64,000 nucleotides of DNA, taken from contig DASTOB010000119.1 in the NCBI GenBank assembly GCA_035720425.1, forward strand, positions 32,674-96,673. Reading direction: 5' to 3'. Positions 1-7,623 of this stretch are shown in pieces. Under the pieces are notes generated by a model. The model did not search any database. It was not told where the DNA came from and saw only the letters and a program-made list of their open reading frames with translations. Each line of letters begins with the position of its first letter. Position 1 is the stretch's first letter. Source of the DNA: DASTOB01 sp035720425. Lineage in GTDB: Bacteria > Chloroflexota > Limnocylindria > Limnocylindrales > CSP1-4. Both the position numbers and the translations under genes were made by a program.

Positions 1-613
1 CGATCAAGGCCGGCGGTCCGGCCGCGCTCCACGTCACGCTGCGGGCCGGCACGATTCGGTAGACGGCGAGGGTTCCGGCGATGAGCACGACCGCGGCGAG
101 GACCGGCGACAGAAGGCCCCGCGCGTCGAACGGCACGCCAGCCAGCCCGCTGCGCGCCTGTTCGAGGAGGAACGAGAGGACGCCGGTCAGGGCGAGCGCG
201 AGCAGGAAACCGGACAGGATCACCGCCACGCTCACGACGCCACGAAGGGTCCGCGCGACGAAGCCCCGCCGCGGCGCACCAGAGAAGATGCGGGCGAACG
301 CGTCGTCGAGCGAGGCGTAGAACCGACTGGCACCCCAGGCGAGTCCGACGACGCCGACCAGACCGAATGTTGCCGCCCGGCCGGCGAGCTCGTCCATGCT
401 CGCCTCGAGGAAGTCGCGCAGGGGTGGGAGCCCGCGGCCGAGCGCATCGAGGATCGCGCTGCGCCGTTCCGGGTCGTCCACGACGAGACCCAGCACCGCC
501 GTGAGGAGCAGCAGCGCGGGCAGGAGCGCGAACAGCGCGCTGTACGTGAGGCCGCCGGCGAGGAGCGCACCGCCGGCCGCCGAGTACCGGTCGAGCACGG
601 CTCGTCCAACCAC
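1..613 (-). CDS. YihY/BrkB-family inner membrane protein, C-terminus cut by window edge
   Basis: The minus strand encodes a polytopic membrane protein that runs off the left edge, so the C-terminus is missing. The frame shows the typical BrkB/YihY opening: a tyrosine-rich entry (DRYSAAGGALLAGGLTYS) leading into a hydrophobic helix with ALFALLPALLLLTAVLGLVV, then a loop with a conserved GLAWGASRFYASLDDAFARI stretch and two further hydrophobic helices. Proteins of this family were once called RNase BN but are now regarded as membrane proteins of uncertain transport or envelope function. The start is uncertain: I chose GTG at 613, and GTG at 598 is an alternative. It is the last gene of a minus-strand operon behind the HTH gene at 694-930. 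Family assignment is firm; function is not. Confidence 0.75.
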   Translation of the reverse strand, partial: MVGRAVLDRYSAAGGALLAGGLTYSALFALLPALLLLTAVLGLVVDDPERRSAILDALGRGLPPLRDFLEASMDELAGRAATFGLVGVVGLAWGASRFYASLDDAFARIFSGAPRRGFVARTLRGVVSVAVILSGFLLALALTGVLSFLLEQARSGLAGVPFDARGLLSPVLAAVVLIAGTLAVYRIVPARSVTWSAAGPPALI

Positions 614-693
614 GACGGGTCGCCAGGCCAGGGCGCGGTCGACGACCGGACGGAGCCTCCCCGCCGAGAACCGGCCGGGCCACCGACCGCCTG

Positions 694-930
694 TCAGTCC
701 CGAAGCTCCTCGAACAGGCCCGGCCCAAGGTCGGAAGCGCGAACCCGCCGCGGCGGAGCCACGAGGGCCTTCACCTCGCCGCGTCGGACGAACCGGCGAC
801 CGCCGAGCTTGATGCTCTGGAGCCGGCCGGATCGGGCCCAGTTGCCGATCGTCGTCGGCCGGAAGTGGATGTTCGCCGCGCGCAGAATCTCCGCTGCCTC
901 AGCCAGGGAGATCCAGTCCGCCGCGGCCAT
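694..930 (-). CDS. Small helix-turn-helix (excisionase/MerR-like) DNA-binding protein
   Basis: A 78-residue protein starting with ATG at 930, only 4 bases after the stop of the FmdB-type gene. The sequence DWISLAEAAEILR, a second segment with TTIGNWARSGRLQSIKLGGR and a final RRFVRRGEV strand are the standard layout of the excisionase-type HTH_17 fold, a winged helix related to MerR. Residues 1-55 are the DNA-binding unit; the short tail carries no recognisable effector domain. Such small proteins act as DNA-bending or regulatory factors in and outside mobile elements. No integrase or phage gene is nearby, so a chromosomal regulator is more likely than an excisionase. The target is unknown. 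Confidence 0.75.
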   Translation of the reverse strand: MAAADWISLAEAAEILRAANIHFRPTTIGNWARSGRLQSIKLGGRRFVRRGEVKALVAPPRRVRASDLGPGLFEELRD

Positions 931-934
931 CCGG

Positions 935-1297
935 TCAGTCGTCGCTCGACGAAGCCGACTTCGCGGGTGCCGGCGTCGACGACCCGGCCTTGGTCCCCTC
1001 GCCCGCGGCCGTCTTCTTCGTGGCGGCGGACGACGATTCCGAGCCGGACCCGCCGCCCTCGGACCCGCCGCCCTCGGACCCGCCGCCCTCGGGTCGGCGC
1101 GACCCGGACGACGCCGAGCGCCGCTCCTTCTTGGCCCAACCGGTGCCCTTGAAGTGGATCGTCGGCGGCGCGAACGCCTTGCGCATCGTCCCTTCCGCAC
1201 CGCACGACGGGCAGAACGCCGGCCCGGCGTCATGGACGCCGTGGAGGATGTCCAGGCGATGCTGGCACGCGCTGCAGACGTACTCGTAGATCGGCAC
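935..1297 (-). CDS. FmdB-family zinc ribbon protein with Gly-Ser repeat linker
   Basis: A 120-residue protein with GTG start at 1297, giving the family hallmark N-terminus VPIYEYVCSACQHRLDILHG. Two Cys pairs (CSAC and CPSC) form the zinc ribbon of the FmdB/CxxC-CxxC-SSSS family, named after a putative regulator of formamidase but mostly uncharacterised. After the ribbon comes a basic region (FKGTGWAKKERRS), then three copies of a Glu-Gly-Gly-Gly-Ser unit and a low-complexity Ser/Ala/Lys tail. The ribbon is conserved; the tail is family-variable. The gene follows the zinc-ribbon protein at 1315-2076 by 17 bases and precedes the HTH gene by 4, so the three are probably co-transcribed. Confidence 0.85.
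   Translation of the reverse strand: MPIYEYVCSACQHRLDILHGVHDAGPAFCPSCGAEGTMRKAFAPPTIHFKGTGWAKKERRSASSGSRRPEGGGSEGGGSEGGGSGSESSSAATKKTAAGEGTKAGSSTPAPAKSASSSDD
1047..1091 (+). repeat. Three tandem 15-bp repeats coding for a Gly-Ser linker
   Basis: The unit GACCCGCCGCCCTCG is present three times without change (1047-1061, 1062-1076, 1077-1091). Read on the minus strand it encodes repeated EGGGS inside the FmdB-type protein. Perfect identity at the DNA level implies recent slippage expansion of a flexible linker. Confidence 0.9.
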
Positions 1298-1314
1298 GCT
1301 CGGGAACCCTGGAG

Positions 1315-2076
1315 CTAGCCGCGCAGGAGGCGCATGCCGCACTTCGGGCAGTAGAACGCCCGCTCGTGCGCGGAGGCGAAGCCGCAGTGCGCGCAGACCA
1401 CGCCGCCGCGGCCAGCAGCCGGGACCGGTCGCTCGACCGCCGTGAGGCCCATCGAGTACTGGCTCGCGAGCACGTTCGTGAGCAGCCCAGACAGGATCCG
1501 CGAGCCGTTGCGGTCCGTGTCGCCCCGGACGCCCCGGCCTCCCCAACCGACGACCGACCGGACGATCATGTCCCCGGTCGCCTCGTCCCAGTGCGAAGCG
1601 ACGCCGCCGACGATCGCGTTGTACTCGGGATAGCCGGATGTGTCGACCTCGCCGTCGAGCAAGGCGCAGACGAACGTGTCGAAGGCGAGATCGATCGCGT
1701 CGATCGACTCGAGCACGACGAGGGCGTGGCGGGTCACGGGCGAGTGGACGTGGTGGGCGTTGAGCCACTGCATCGCCTCAGACGGGCGGGCGATGACCGG
1801 CGTGGCCTGGCTGAACTCGATCGGCAGCGGCTCGACGACCTCGATCTCGCTCTTGGCGAGGCCGACGAGCATCGACGGCAGCTCCGCCATGGCGTTGGGA
1901 CCGGCGGTCATCCGGACCCCTTCGCTGCTCTTGCCGGCGTAATACAGCTTGAGCTGGTACTCGTGGGCAATGACCTCCTCGGGCAGCGCGCTCGACAGGG
2001 TCTGCCCGGGCGCGGACGGGGCGGCAGCGGCAGCGTCGCCGGCACCGGATCGGCGCTTGAGGAAGTCGAGTGGCAC
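1315..2076 (-). CDS. Uncharacterised protein with C-terminal double zinc-ribbon motif
   Basis: I read this as a 253-residue protein from GTG 2076 (VPLDFLKRRSGAG), because a GGAG element lies 7 bases before it; an in-frame ATG at 2112 would add 12 residues. The C-terminus has a clear zinc ribbon, CAHCGFASAHERAFYCPKC. The middle contains a well-ordered alpha/beta segment with ALVVLESIDAIDLAFDTFVC and an ASHWDEATGDMIVRS stretch, but I do not recognise the family. It heads a minus-strand operon with the FmdB-type, HTH and BrkB genes, and diverges from the lacI-type gene. The shared intergenic space holds operator-like repeats at 2161-2206. Confidence 0.7.
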   Translation of the reverse strand: MPLDFLKRRSGAGDAAAAAPSAPGQTLSSALPEEVIAHEYQLKLYYAGKSSEGVRMTAGPNAMAELPSMLVGLAKSEIEVVEPLPIEFSQATPVIARPSEAMQWLNAHHVHSPVTRHALVVLESIDAIDLAFDTFVCALLDGEVDTSGYPEYNAIVGGVASHWDEATGDMIVRSVVGWGGRGVRGDTDRNGSRILSGLLTNVLASQYSMGLTAVERPVPAAGRGGVVCAHCGFASAHERAFYCPKCGMRLLRG

Positions 2077-2160
2077 GAACGCACTCCACTGACAGGAACG
2101 GTCGCCGGTCATGGTAGCAGCGTGTCGTCCGACCCGGCGGAACCCTCGCTACGGGTTGCA

Positions 2161-2206
2161 GAATCCGTCTTGACGGATTCCGGACGAGGCGCGTTAATAC
2201 GTGTTA
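2161..2206 (+). promoter_or_regulatory. Promoter of the lacI-type gene with two operator-like palindromes
   Basis: A perfect inverted repeat, GAATCCGTCTTGACGGATTC (2161-2180), contains a -35-like TTGACG (2170-2175). An 18-base spacer leads to a -10-like TTAATA (2194-2199). A second near-palindrome, TAATACGTGTTA (2195-2206), has the central CpG typical of LacI-family operators and overlaps the -10. The arrangement suggests autoregulation, and possibly control of the divergent gene that starts at 2076. It is inferred from sequence only. Confidence 0.5.
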
Positions 2207-2266
2207 CTGACGCGGGTTAGTGCCCCTCCCTCGTCGGATCCCCGCCATTGAGGCCGTGCTCAGCGC

Positions 2267-3409
2267 ATGTCTGCGGAGTCCGCCCGACCGATGAAACCCC
2301 GGCGTCCCACGAGTGCCGATGTCGCCGCCCTCGCCGGCGTTTCGCGAACGACGGTGTCGTTCGTGCTCAACGATCGGCCGGACGTCGCCATCCCGGCGGC
2401 CACGCGCGGCCGGGTCCTCGAGGCGGCGCGACGGCTCGGCTATCACCCGCACGCATCGGCACGCCAGCTGGCGGGCGGTCGGAGCCGCACGCTCGGCCTG
2501 ATCCTGCGCCAATCACCCGAGCACGTCGCCGGCGACGCCCTGCTGGCTGAGACCCTGCGCGGCCTGGCCGGCGCCGCGCGGGCGGTCGACTACCGGGTCA
2601 TCGTCGAGCCGCTCGCACCGGGCAACGGTTCGTACGACGAGCTCCTTCGGTCGCACCGAACCGATGGCGTCGTCGTCTCGGGCCCGCGCGTCGACGATCC
2701 GGCCCTGCCGCGCCTCGTGGCGGATGGCTTCCCGATCGTGCTCCAGGGTTCGCTTCCGGGGCTCGACAGCCCGAGTGTCGATGTTGACAATGTGGCGGGC
2801 GCGCGCCTGGCCATCGAGCACCTCATCGAGCTGGGTCATCGAGTGATCGGCTGCATCACGAACGCCCCTCTCGCCTACACGGCGGCTTCCGAGCGCCTCG
2901 ACGGATACCGCGCGGCCCTCCGGGCGGCGGGCCTGCCGAGCGACGACGAACTGGTCGTCGAGGCCGAGTTCGACGCGTCGAGTGGCCACCGCGCGATGGC
3001 CACGCTCCTCGCCCGTGCGCCGGTCACCGCCGTATTCGTGGCGAGCGACGTCGTCGCCCTCGGTGCATTCGCGGCCCTTCACGACGCCGGCCTGCGCTGT
3101 CCCGACGACGTATCGGTCGTCGGCTTCGACGACATCCCGCTGGCCGCGTTCTTCGATCCGCCCCTGACAACGGTTCGCATCCCGGCGCATGACCTCGGCC
3201 TTGCCGCGGGTTCCGCGCTGCTGGATCGAATCGCGGGCCGGCCCGTGCCGTCCCGGACGCTCCTGCCGACCGAGCTCGTCGTGCGCTCGTCGACTGCCCC
3301 ACCGCGGTCGGCGACGGACGCCGAACGCGGACGGCGGGAGCGGAGGGGGTCCATGGAGGAGACGGATCGCGGCACAGGCCGCGGACCGGAGAAAGGAGTC
3401 ATCGAATGA
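2267..3409 (+). CDS. LacI-family transcriptional regulator of the sugar ABC operon
   Basis: A 380-residue regulator from ATG 2267; an in-frame ATG at 2291 is an alternative. The N-terminal helix-turn-helix reads SADVAALAGVSRTTVSFVLN, followed by the hinge-helix region with HASARQLAGG. The remainder is a periplasmic-binding-protein-like sensor domain with typical landmarks (DGVVVSG, GHRVIGCI, TAVFVASDVVALG, VSVVGFDDIPLA). The last 40 or so residues are a charged extension beyond the usual family end. Its stop overlaps the start of the sugar-binding protein gene by 4 bases (ATGA), so the regulator is translated as the first gene of the transport operon. The ligand is presumably the imported alpha-glucoside or a derivative. 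Confidence 0.92.
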   Translation: MSAESARPMKPRRPTSADVAALAGVSRTTVSFVLNDRPDVAIPAATRGRVLEAARRLGYHPHASARQLAGGRSRTLGLILRQSPEHVAGDALLAETLRGLAGAARAVDYRVIVEPLAPGNGSYDELLRSHRTDGVVVSGPRVDDPALPRLVADGFPIVLQGSLPGLDSPSVDVDNVAGARLAIEHLIELGHRVIGCITNAPLAYTAASERLDGYRAALRAAGLPSDDELVVEAEFDASSGHRAMATLLARAPVTAVFVASDVVALGAFAALHDAGLRCPDDVSVVGFDDIPLAAFFDPPLTTVRIPAHDLGLAAGSALLDRIAGRPVPSRTLLPTELVVRSSTAPPRSATDAERGRRERRGSMEETDRGTGRGPEKGVIE

Positions 3410-4665
3410 ATCAAGGGTCCAGGCGGTGGCGAGGGATCGCCGCACTCGCGGGAGCCGGGCTGCTCGCCGTCGTGGCGTGCACGCCGGCGGCCGAAACCGG
3501 TGGCACGGAAGTCAGCGTGATCGGTACATGGGGCGGCTCCGAGCAGGAGTCGTTCCTCGCGATGGTCGCTCCGTGGGAGGAGTCGACCGGCAATACCGTC
3601 AAGTACACCGGAACGCGTGACATCAACGCGGTCCTCACGACCGGCGTCGCCTCGGGCATCCTGCCCGACCTGGCCGGCCTTCCCGGTCCCGGCCAGATGA
3701 CTGCGTGGGCGCAGGCGGGCGCGCTGAAGCCGCTCGACGAAGTGCTCGACCTCGAGACCTACCGGGCCGATACGTCGCCCGCCTTCGTCGACCTCGGAAC
3801 GGTCGACGGCAAGGTCGTCGGCGTGTTCATCAAGAGCGCCCTCAAGGGCCTCATCTGGTACAACCCGAACGTCTTCTCGGGCTCCGCCCCGACGACGTGG
3901 GAGGCCGTGATGGGCACGGATCCGGGCTCCGCCGATTCGCTCTGGTGCGTCGGCATCGAGTCCGGCGCCGCGTCCGGCTGGGCCGGCACGGACTGGATCG
4001 AGGACTTCGTCCTGCGCCAGTCCGGCCCGGACGTCTACGACGCGTGGGTCAACGGGACGCACGCCTGGTCGTCGCCGGAGATCAAGTCCGCGTTCGAGGC
4101 CTTCGGCGAGGTGCTCGACGCCTCGTTCGGTGGTGCCGACACGGTCGTGAGCACGAACTTCGGCGCTGCCGGCAACCCGCTCTTCACCGACCCGCCCGGC
4201 TGCCTGTTCCACCATCAGGCCAGCTTCATCACCGACTTCTTCAAGGAGCAGGGCGGAGCCGCCGACGGCGACTTCGACTTCTTCCCGATGCCGGACATCA
4301 ACCCGTCGTATGCGGGCGCGTTCACCGGCGCGGGCGACCTGTTCGGCATGTTCAACGACACCCCTGCAGCACGCGACCTCCTCAAGTACCTCGTCACGGC
4401 CGAGGCCCAGCAGATCTGGGTCAGCCGGGGTGGCGCCCTGTCGGGCAACACCAAGGTGACCGAGTACCCGGATGAGGTGTCGGCACGCTCCGCCGCGGCC
4501 CTCGGAAGCGCGAAGATCTTCCGCTTCGACGGCGGCGACCTGATGCCGACGGCCCTGCAGTCCGCGTTCTTCAAGGCAATGGTCGATTTCACCCAGGATC
4601 AGAGCGCACTCGACTCGATCCTGGCCGAGCTTGACGCCGCCAGCGAAAGCGCTCGCGGAGGCTAG
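3406..4665 (+). CDS. Sugar ABC transporter substrate-binding lipoprotein (alpha-glucoside AglE type)
   Basis: A 419-residue extracellular binding protein. The N-terminus has basic residues, a hydrophobic segment and a lipobox ending at Cys25 (LLAVVAC), so it should be a membrane-anchored lipoprotein. The mature part starts with VSVIGTWGGSEQESF, like family 1 extracellular sugar-binding proteins, and contains the usual ligand-site aromatics (GWAGTDWIEDFVL, FDFFPMPDINP, YAGAFTGAGDLFGMF). The closest remembered family is alpha-glucoside AglE, supported by the AglF/AglG-like permeases that follow. Its start overlaps the lacI-type stop. A strong hairpin follows the stop codon and may set the expression ratio to the permeases. 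Confidence 0.88.
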   Translation: MNQGSRRWRGIAALAGAGLLAVVACTPAAETGGTEVSVIGTWGGSEQESFLAMVAPWEESTGNTVKYTGTRDINAVLTTGVASGILPDLAGLPGPGQMTAWAQAGALKPLDEVLDLETYRADTSPAFVDLGTVDGKVVGVFIKSALKGLIWYNPNVFSGSAPTTWEAVMGTDPGSADSLWCVGIESGAASGWAGTDWIEDFVLRQSGPDVYDAWVNGTHAWSSPEIKSAFEAFGEVLDASFGGADTVVSTNFGAAGNPLFTDPPGCLFHHQASFITDFFKEQGGAADGDFDFFPMPDINPSYAGAFTGAGDLFGMFNDTPAARDLLKYLVTAEAQQIWVSRGGALSGNTKVTEYPDEVSARSAAALGSAKIFRFDGGDLMPTALQSAFFKAMVDFTQDQSALDSILAELDAASESARGG

Positions 4666-4675
4666 TTTGCCGAGC

Positions 4676-4705
4676 CACGGGGAGCCGGGAGACCGGCTCC
4701 CCGTG
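4676..4705 (+). promoter_or_regulatory. Intercistronic 13-bp perfect hairpin with GAGA tetraloop
   Basis: CACGGGGAGCCGG (4676-4688) is perfectly complementary to CCGGCTCCCCGTG (4693-4705) across a GAGA loop. It lies between the binding-protein stop and the first permease start and has no T-tract. In malE-malF-type operons such hairpins protect the 3' end of the upstream message and lower downstream expression; the same role is inferred here. Confidence 0.75.
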
Positions 4706-4726
4706 TCGCGATGGGTGGAGGGATCG

Positions 4727-5698
4727 ATGGACCAACGCCTCATCACAGCCGCGATCGTCGTGTTCGGGGTTCCGGCCGTCCTGGTCGGGTACATCTGGCT
4801 GACCGAGCGGATCCTGCAGGTCATGCCGGAACAGCGGCAGGGCCGGATCCGGCCGTGGATCTGGATCGCACCGGCCTTGCTGTTCCTCGTCGTCTTCCTC
4901 GTCTATCCGACGATCAACACGCTGGTCCTGTCGTTCCAGGATCGGGCGGGATCGGCGTTCGTCGGTCTGGCCAACTACGAGTACTTCTTCACCAGCTCGA
5001 GCACCCTCATCTCGCTCCGCAACAGCGTCCTGTGGGTGATCTTCATGACCGCCGGCGTGGTAGGCCTGGGGCTGATCATCGCGATCCTCGTCGATCGCGT
5101 GCGCTACGAGCCGATCGCCAAGTCGGTCATCTTCGTCCCGCTCGCGATCAGCTTCGTGGCGGCCTCGATCATCTGGACGTTCATGTACCAGTTCCGGGCG
5201 CCGGGGACGGCCCAGACCGGAACGCTCAACGCGGTGCTCGAACTGGTCGGCGTCGCGCCGTCCGCGTTCATCCAGACCGCGCCGCTCAACAACTTCTTCC
5301 TGATCATCGTCGGGGTCTGGATGTGGACCGGCTTCGCCATGGTCATCCTGTCGGCCGGCCTCAAGGGCATCAGCACCGAACTGCTCGAGGCGGCCCGCGT
5401 CGATGGGGCGAACGAGTGGCAGGTGTTCCGCGGGATCATCCTCCCGCTCCTGCTGCCGACGATCTTCGTCGTCGGGACGACGATCGTGATCACGGCGCTG
5501 AAGTCATTCGACATCGTGTACACGATGACGAGCGGGAACTTCGAGACCGACGTCATCGCCCACCGGATGTACCAGGAGATGTTCATCAACGGACACTTCG
5601 GCCGGGCGAGCGCGGTCGCGATCGTGCTCCTCGTGGCGATCGTCCCGTTCATGGTCCTCAACATCAAGCGGTTCCGTGAGCAGGAGGCGATCCGATGA
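4727..5698 (+). CDS. Sugar ABC transporter permease (AglF type)
   Basis: I start this 323-residue permease at ATG 4727, preceded by a GGAGGGATCG ribosome site. It has a characteristic extra N-terminal helix (LITAAIVVFGVPAVLVGYIW) before the usual first helix at IWIAPALLFLVVFLVYPTI, a layout I associate with alpha-glucoside permease AglF. Six core transmembrane segments follow. The EAA loop that contacts the ATPase is intact (TELLEAARVDGANEWQVFRG then IILPLLLPT). It ends with a 4-base ATGA overlap to the second permease. It should form a heterodimeric channel with that protein and use an ATPase encoded elsewhere, since none is present in this operon. Confidence 0.9.
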   Translation: MDQRLITAAIVVFGVPAVLVGYIWLTERILQVMPEQRQGRIRPWIWIAPALLFLVVFLVYPTINTLVLSFQDRAGSAFVGLANYEYFFTSSSTLISLRNSVLWVIFMTAGVVGLGLIIAILVDRVRYEPIAKSVIFVPLAISFVAASIIWTFMYQFRAPGTAQTGTLNAVLELVGVAPSAFIQTAPLNNFFLIIVGVWMWTGFAMVILSAGLKGISTELLEAARVDGANEWQVFRGIILPLLLPTIFVVGTTIVITALKSFDIVYTMTSGNFETDVIAHRMYQEMFINGHFGRASAVAIVLLVAIVPFMVLNIKRFREQEAIR

Positions 5699-6582
5699 CC
5701 GCGGCCGTCAAGCCCGCCAGCGCGGTCGCCAGCAAGTCCCGGGGCCGCATCGGGACCCGGTGGCCGCTCCACCTCACGATCATCGTCCTGATGGTCATCT
5801 GGCTGGTGCCGACCGTCGGCCTGTTCGTCAACTCGTTCCGGCCCGCGTCGGACGTCGCCGGCTCCGGCTGGTGGACGGCCTTCGTTCCGCCGTGGGAGTT
5901 CACCCTCTCGAACTACGAGCATGTCCTCGCCCGCCAGGGCCTCGACCAGGCGTTCATCAACAGCCTGTTCATCACGATCCCGGCGACGGTCATGACCGTG
6001 CTCGTGGCTGCGTTCGCGGCATATGCGTTCGCGTGGATGAACTTCCCGTTCAAGAACGTCCTGTTCGTCATCGTCGTGGGCCTGCTCGTCGTGCCGCTCC
6101 AGTCGACCCTCATTCCGGTCCTCCGGCTGTTCGCCTCGACCGGAATCGCCGGGACGTTCCTGGCCGTCTGGCTGGCCCACACGGGCTACGGGCTGCCGTT
6201 CGCGATCTACCTGCTGCGCAACTACATGGGCGGCCTGCCGCGCGAGGTGTTCGAATCCGCGGCGATCGACGGCGCCAGCCCGGCGACCGCATTCTTCCGG
6301 CTGGCGCTCCCGATGAGCGTCCCGGTCCTCGCCTCGCTGGCGATCTTCCAGTTCCTGTTCATCTGGAACGACCTGCTTGTCGCGCTGATCTACATCGGCG
6401 CGGTCAACTCGGAGAACCTGCCACTGACCGTCGTCGTGGCCAACCTCGTCAACTCGCTCGGTGGTGAGACGCACTTCCTGACGGCCGCGGCCTTCCTGAC
6501 GATGGCCCTGCCGCTCATCGTGTTCCTCGCCCTCCAGCGCTACTTCGTCCGAGGCATCACCGGCGGCGCCGTCAAGGGCTGA
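5695..6582 (+). CDS. Sugar ABC transporter permease (AglG type)
   Basis: A 295-residue inner-membrane permease of the carbohydrate uptake-1 family. It has six hydrophobic segments, including LTIIVLMVIWLVPTVGLFVN near the N-terminus, a large loop after the first helix, and an intact EAA loop (REVFESAAIDGASPATAFFR, then LALPMSVP). Start and stop overlap with the preceding permease (ATGA at 5695) indicates translational coupling. A GC-rich hairpin follows the stop. Together with the proteins at 3406-4665 and 4727-5698 it completes the membrane part of the importer. Confidence 0.9.
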   Translation: MTAAVKPASAVASKSRGRIGTRWPLHLTIIVLMVIWLVPTVGLFVNSFRPASDVAGSGWWTAFVPPWEFTLSNYEHVLARQGLDQAFINSLFITIPATVMTVLVAAFAAYAFAWMNFPFKNVLFVIVVGLLVVPLQSTLIPVLRLFASTGIAGTFLAVWLAHTGYGLPFAIYLLRNYMGGLPREVFESAAIDGASPATAFFRLALPMSVPVLASLAIFQFLFIWNDLLVALIYIGAVNSENLPLTVVVANLVNSLGGETHFLTAAAFLTMALPLIVFLALQRYFVRGITGGAVKG

Positions 6583-6611
6583 CCGCTCGTCCCTCGCTCC
6601 TCCACCGCCCT

Positions 6612-6642
6612 GCGGGCGGGTCGGCATCGCCGGCCCGCCCGC
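6612..6642 (+). terminator. GC-rich hairpin after the sugar importer operon
   Basis: GCGGGCGGG (6612-6620) pairs with CCCGCCCGC (6634-6642), with a smaller CGGC/GCCG pairing inside the loop. No proper T-tract follows (only TCGGTTTC), so it is a weak terminator candidate, or an end-protecting structure between the importer and the kinase gene. Confidence 0.4.
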
Positions 6643-6678
6643 TCGGTTTCCTGCGCTCCCGGTTTGTACAGTTCACGC

Positions 6679-7623
6679 ATGAGCGGCGATCGGGTGCAGT
6701 ACGGCGGGATCGAGTTCGGCGGCACGAAGGTCGTCTGTGCGATCGGAACGGGATTCGACGACATCCGCGCGCTCGAGCGCCTGCCGACCGAGAGCCCGGC
6801 TGCGACGCGCGACGCGGTCGCTGGATGGTTCAGGCGCGCCACGGCGGCGGAAGGGCCCGTCCGCGCCGTCGGCCTGTCCGCCTTCGGTCCGATCGAGACG
6901 CGCCCGGACCGGCCGGGTTTCGGCCGCCTCCTCGCGACCCCGAAGGCGGGCTGGTCGGGGAGCGATCTCGTCGGTCCGCTGCGGGACGCACTCGGCGTCC
7001 CGGTCGGGCTCGAGACCGATGTCGTCGGTGCCGCGCTGGCCGAGGGTCGTTGGGGTGCCGCGCGGGACGTGGGGTCATTCGTGTACCTGACCGTCGGGAC
7101 CGGCATCGGCGGCGGGGCGATCGCGGACGGCCGACCGATCCCCGGAGTGCCGCATGCGGAGATGGGCCACCAATCGGTCGCGCGCCAGCCCGACGATCCG
7201 TTTCCCGGCGTCTGCCCCTACCACGGCGACTGCCTCGAGGGACTCGCGGCGGGCCCGGCCATCCAGGCGCGCTGGGGGGCGCCAGGCGAGACGCTCCGCG
7301 ACGAGCGCCTCGCGGCTGCGGTCGACCTCGAGTCGCGCTACCTCGCCGACGGCCTGCGCACGATCGTCTACGTCCTCGCGCCGGGACGGATCGTCATCGG
7401 CGGCGGCGTCGCCGACCTGCCTGGCCTGCTGCCGCGCCTCCGCGAGCGGCTCCGGGAAGCGCTGTCCGGGTACCCGGGGATCGCGGAGCACGCGGAGGCC
7501 GACTTCGTCCGGCCCGTCGCGCTCGGGGGACGTGCCGGCGTCCTCGGCGGGTTCATCGTCGCCGAACGGGCGGCGACCAACGACCCGACCGGCGGGTCCC
7601 CTACTCCGCCAGCCGGCTCCTGA
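6679..7623 (+). CDS. ROK-family sugar kinase, fructokinase-like
   Basis: A 314-residue kinase from ATG 6679; a TTG at 6664 is in frame but overlaps the putative -10. The N-terminus YGGIEFGGTKVVCAIG is the phosphate-binding loop of fructokinase-type ROK proteins. SAFGPIETRP and LTVGTGIGGGAI are the other ATPase-fold motifs. The ROK zinc site is visible in HAEMGHQ with later Cys and His residues (GVCPYHGDCLEG). A TACAGT box 6 bases before the ATG suggests a separate, possibly leaderless, transcript. It probably phosphorylates a hexose released from the sugar imported by the upstream transporter. Its 3' end overlaps the convergent valS by 23 bases. Confidence 0.85.
   Translation: MSGDRVQYGGIEFGGTKVVCAIGTGFDDIRALERLPTESPAATRDAVAGWFRRATAAEGPVRAVGLSAFGPIETRPDRPGFGRLLATPKAGWSGSDLVGPLRDALGVPVGLETDVVGAALAEGRWGAARDVGSFVYLTVGTGIGGGAIADGRPIPGVPHAEMGHQSVARQPDDPFPGVCPYHGDCLEGLAAGPAIQARWGAPGETLRDERLAAAVDLESRYLADGLRTIVYVLAPGRIVIGGGVADLPGLLPRLRERLREALSGYPGIAEHAEADFVRPVALGGRAGVLGGFIVAERAATNDPTGGSPTPPAGS

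Noticed and set aside
694..930. Excisionase of a mobile element
   Set aside because: The HTH_17 fold fits, but no integrase or element ends are present, and the gene is inside a chromosomal operon.
2076..2112. ATG at 2112 as start of the zinc-ribbon protein
   Set aside because: GTG at 2076 has a GGAG site 7 bases upstream and begins a more ordinary N-terminus.
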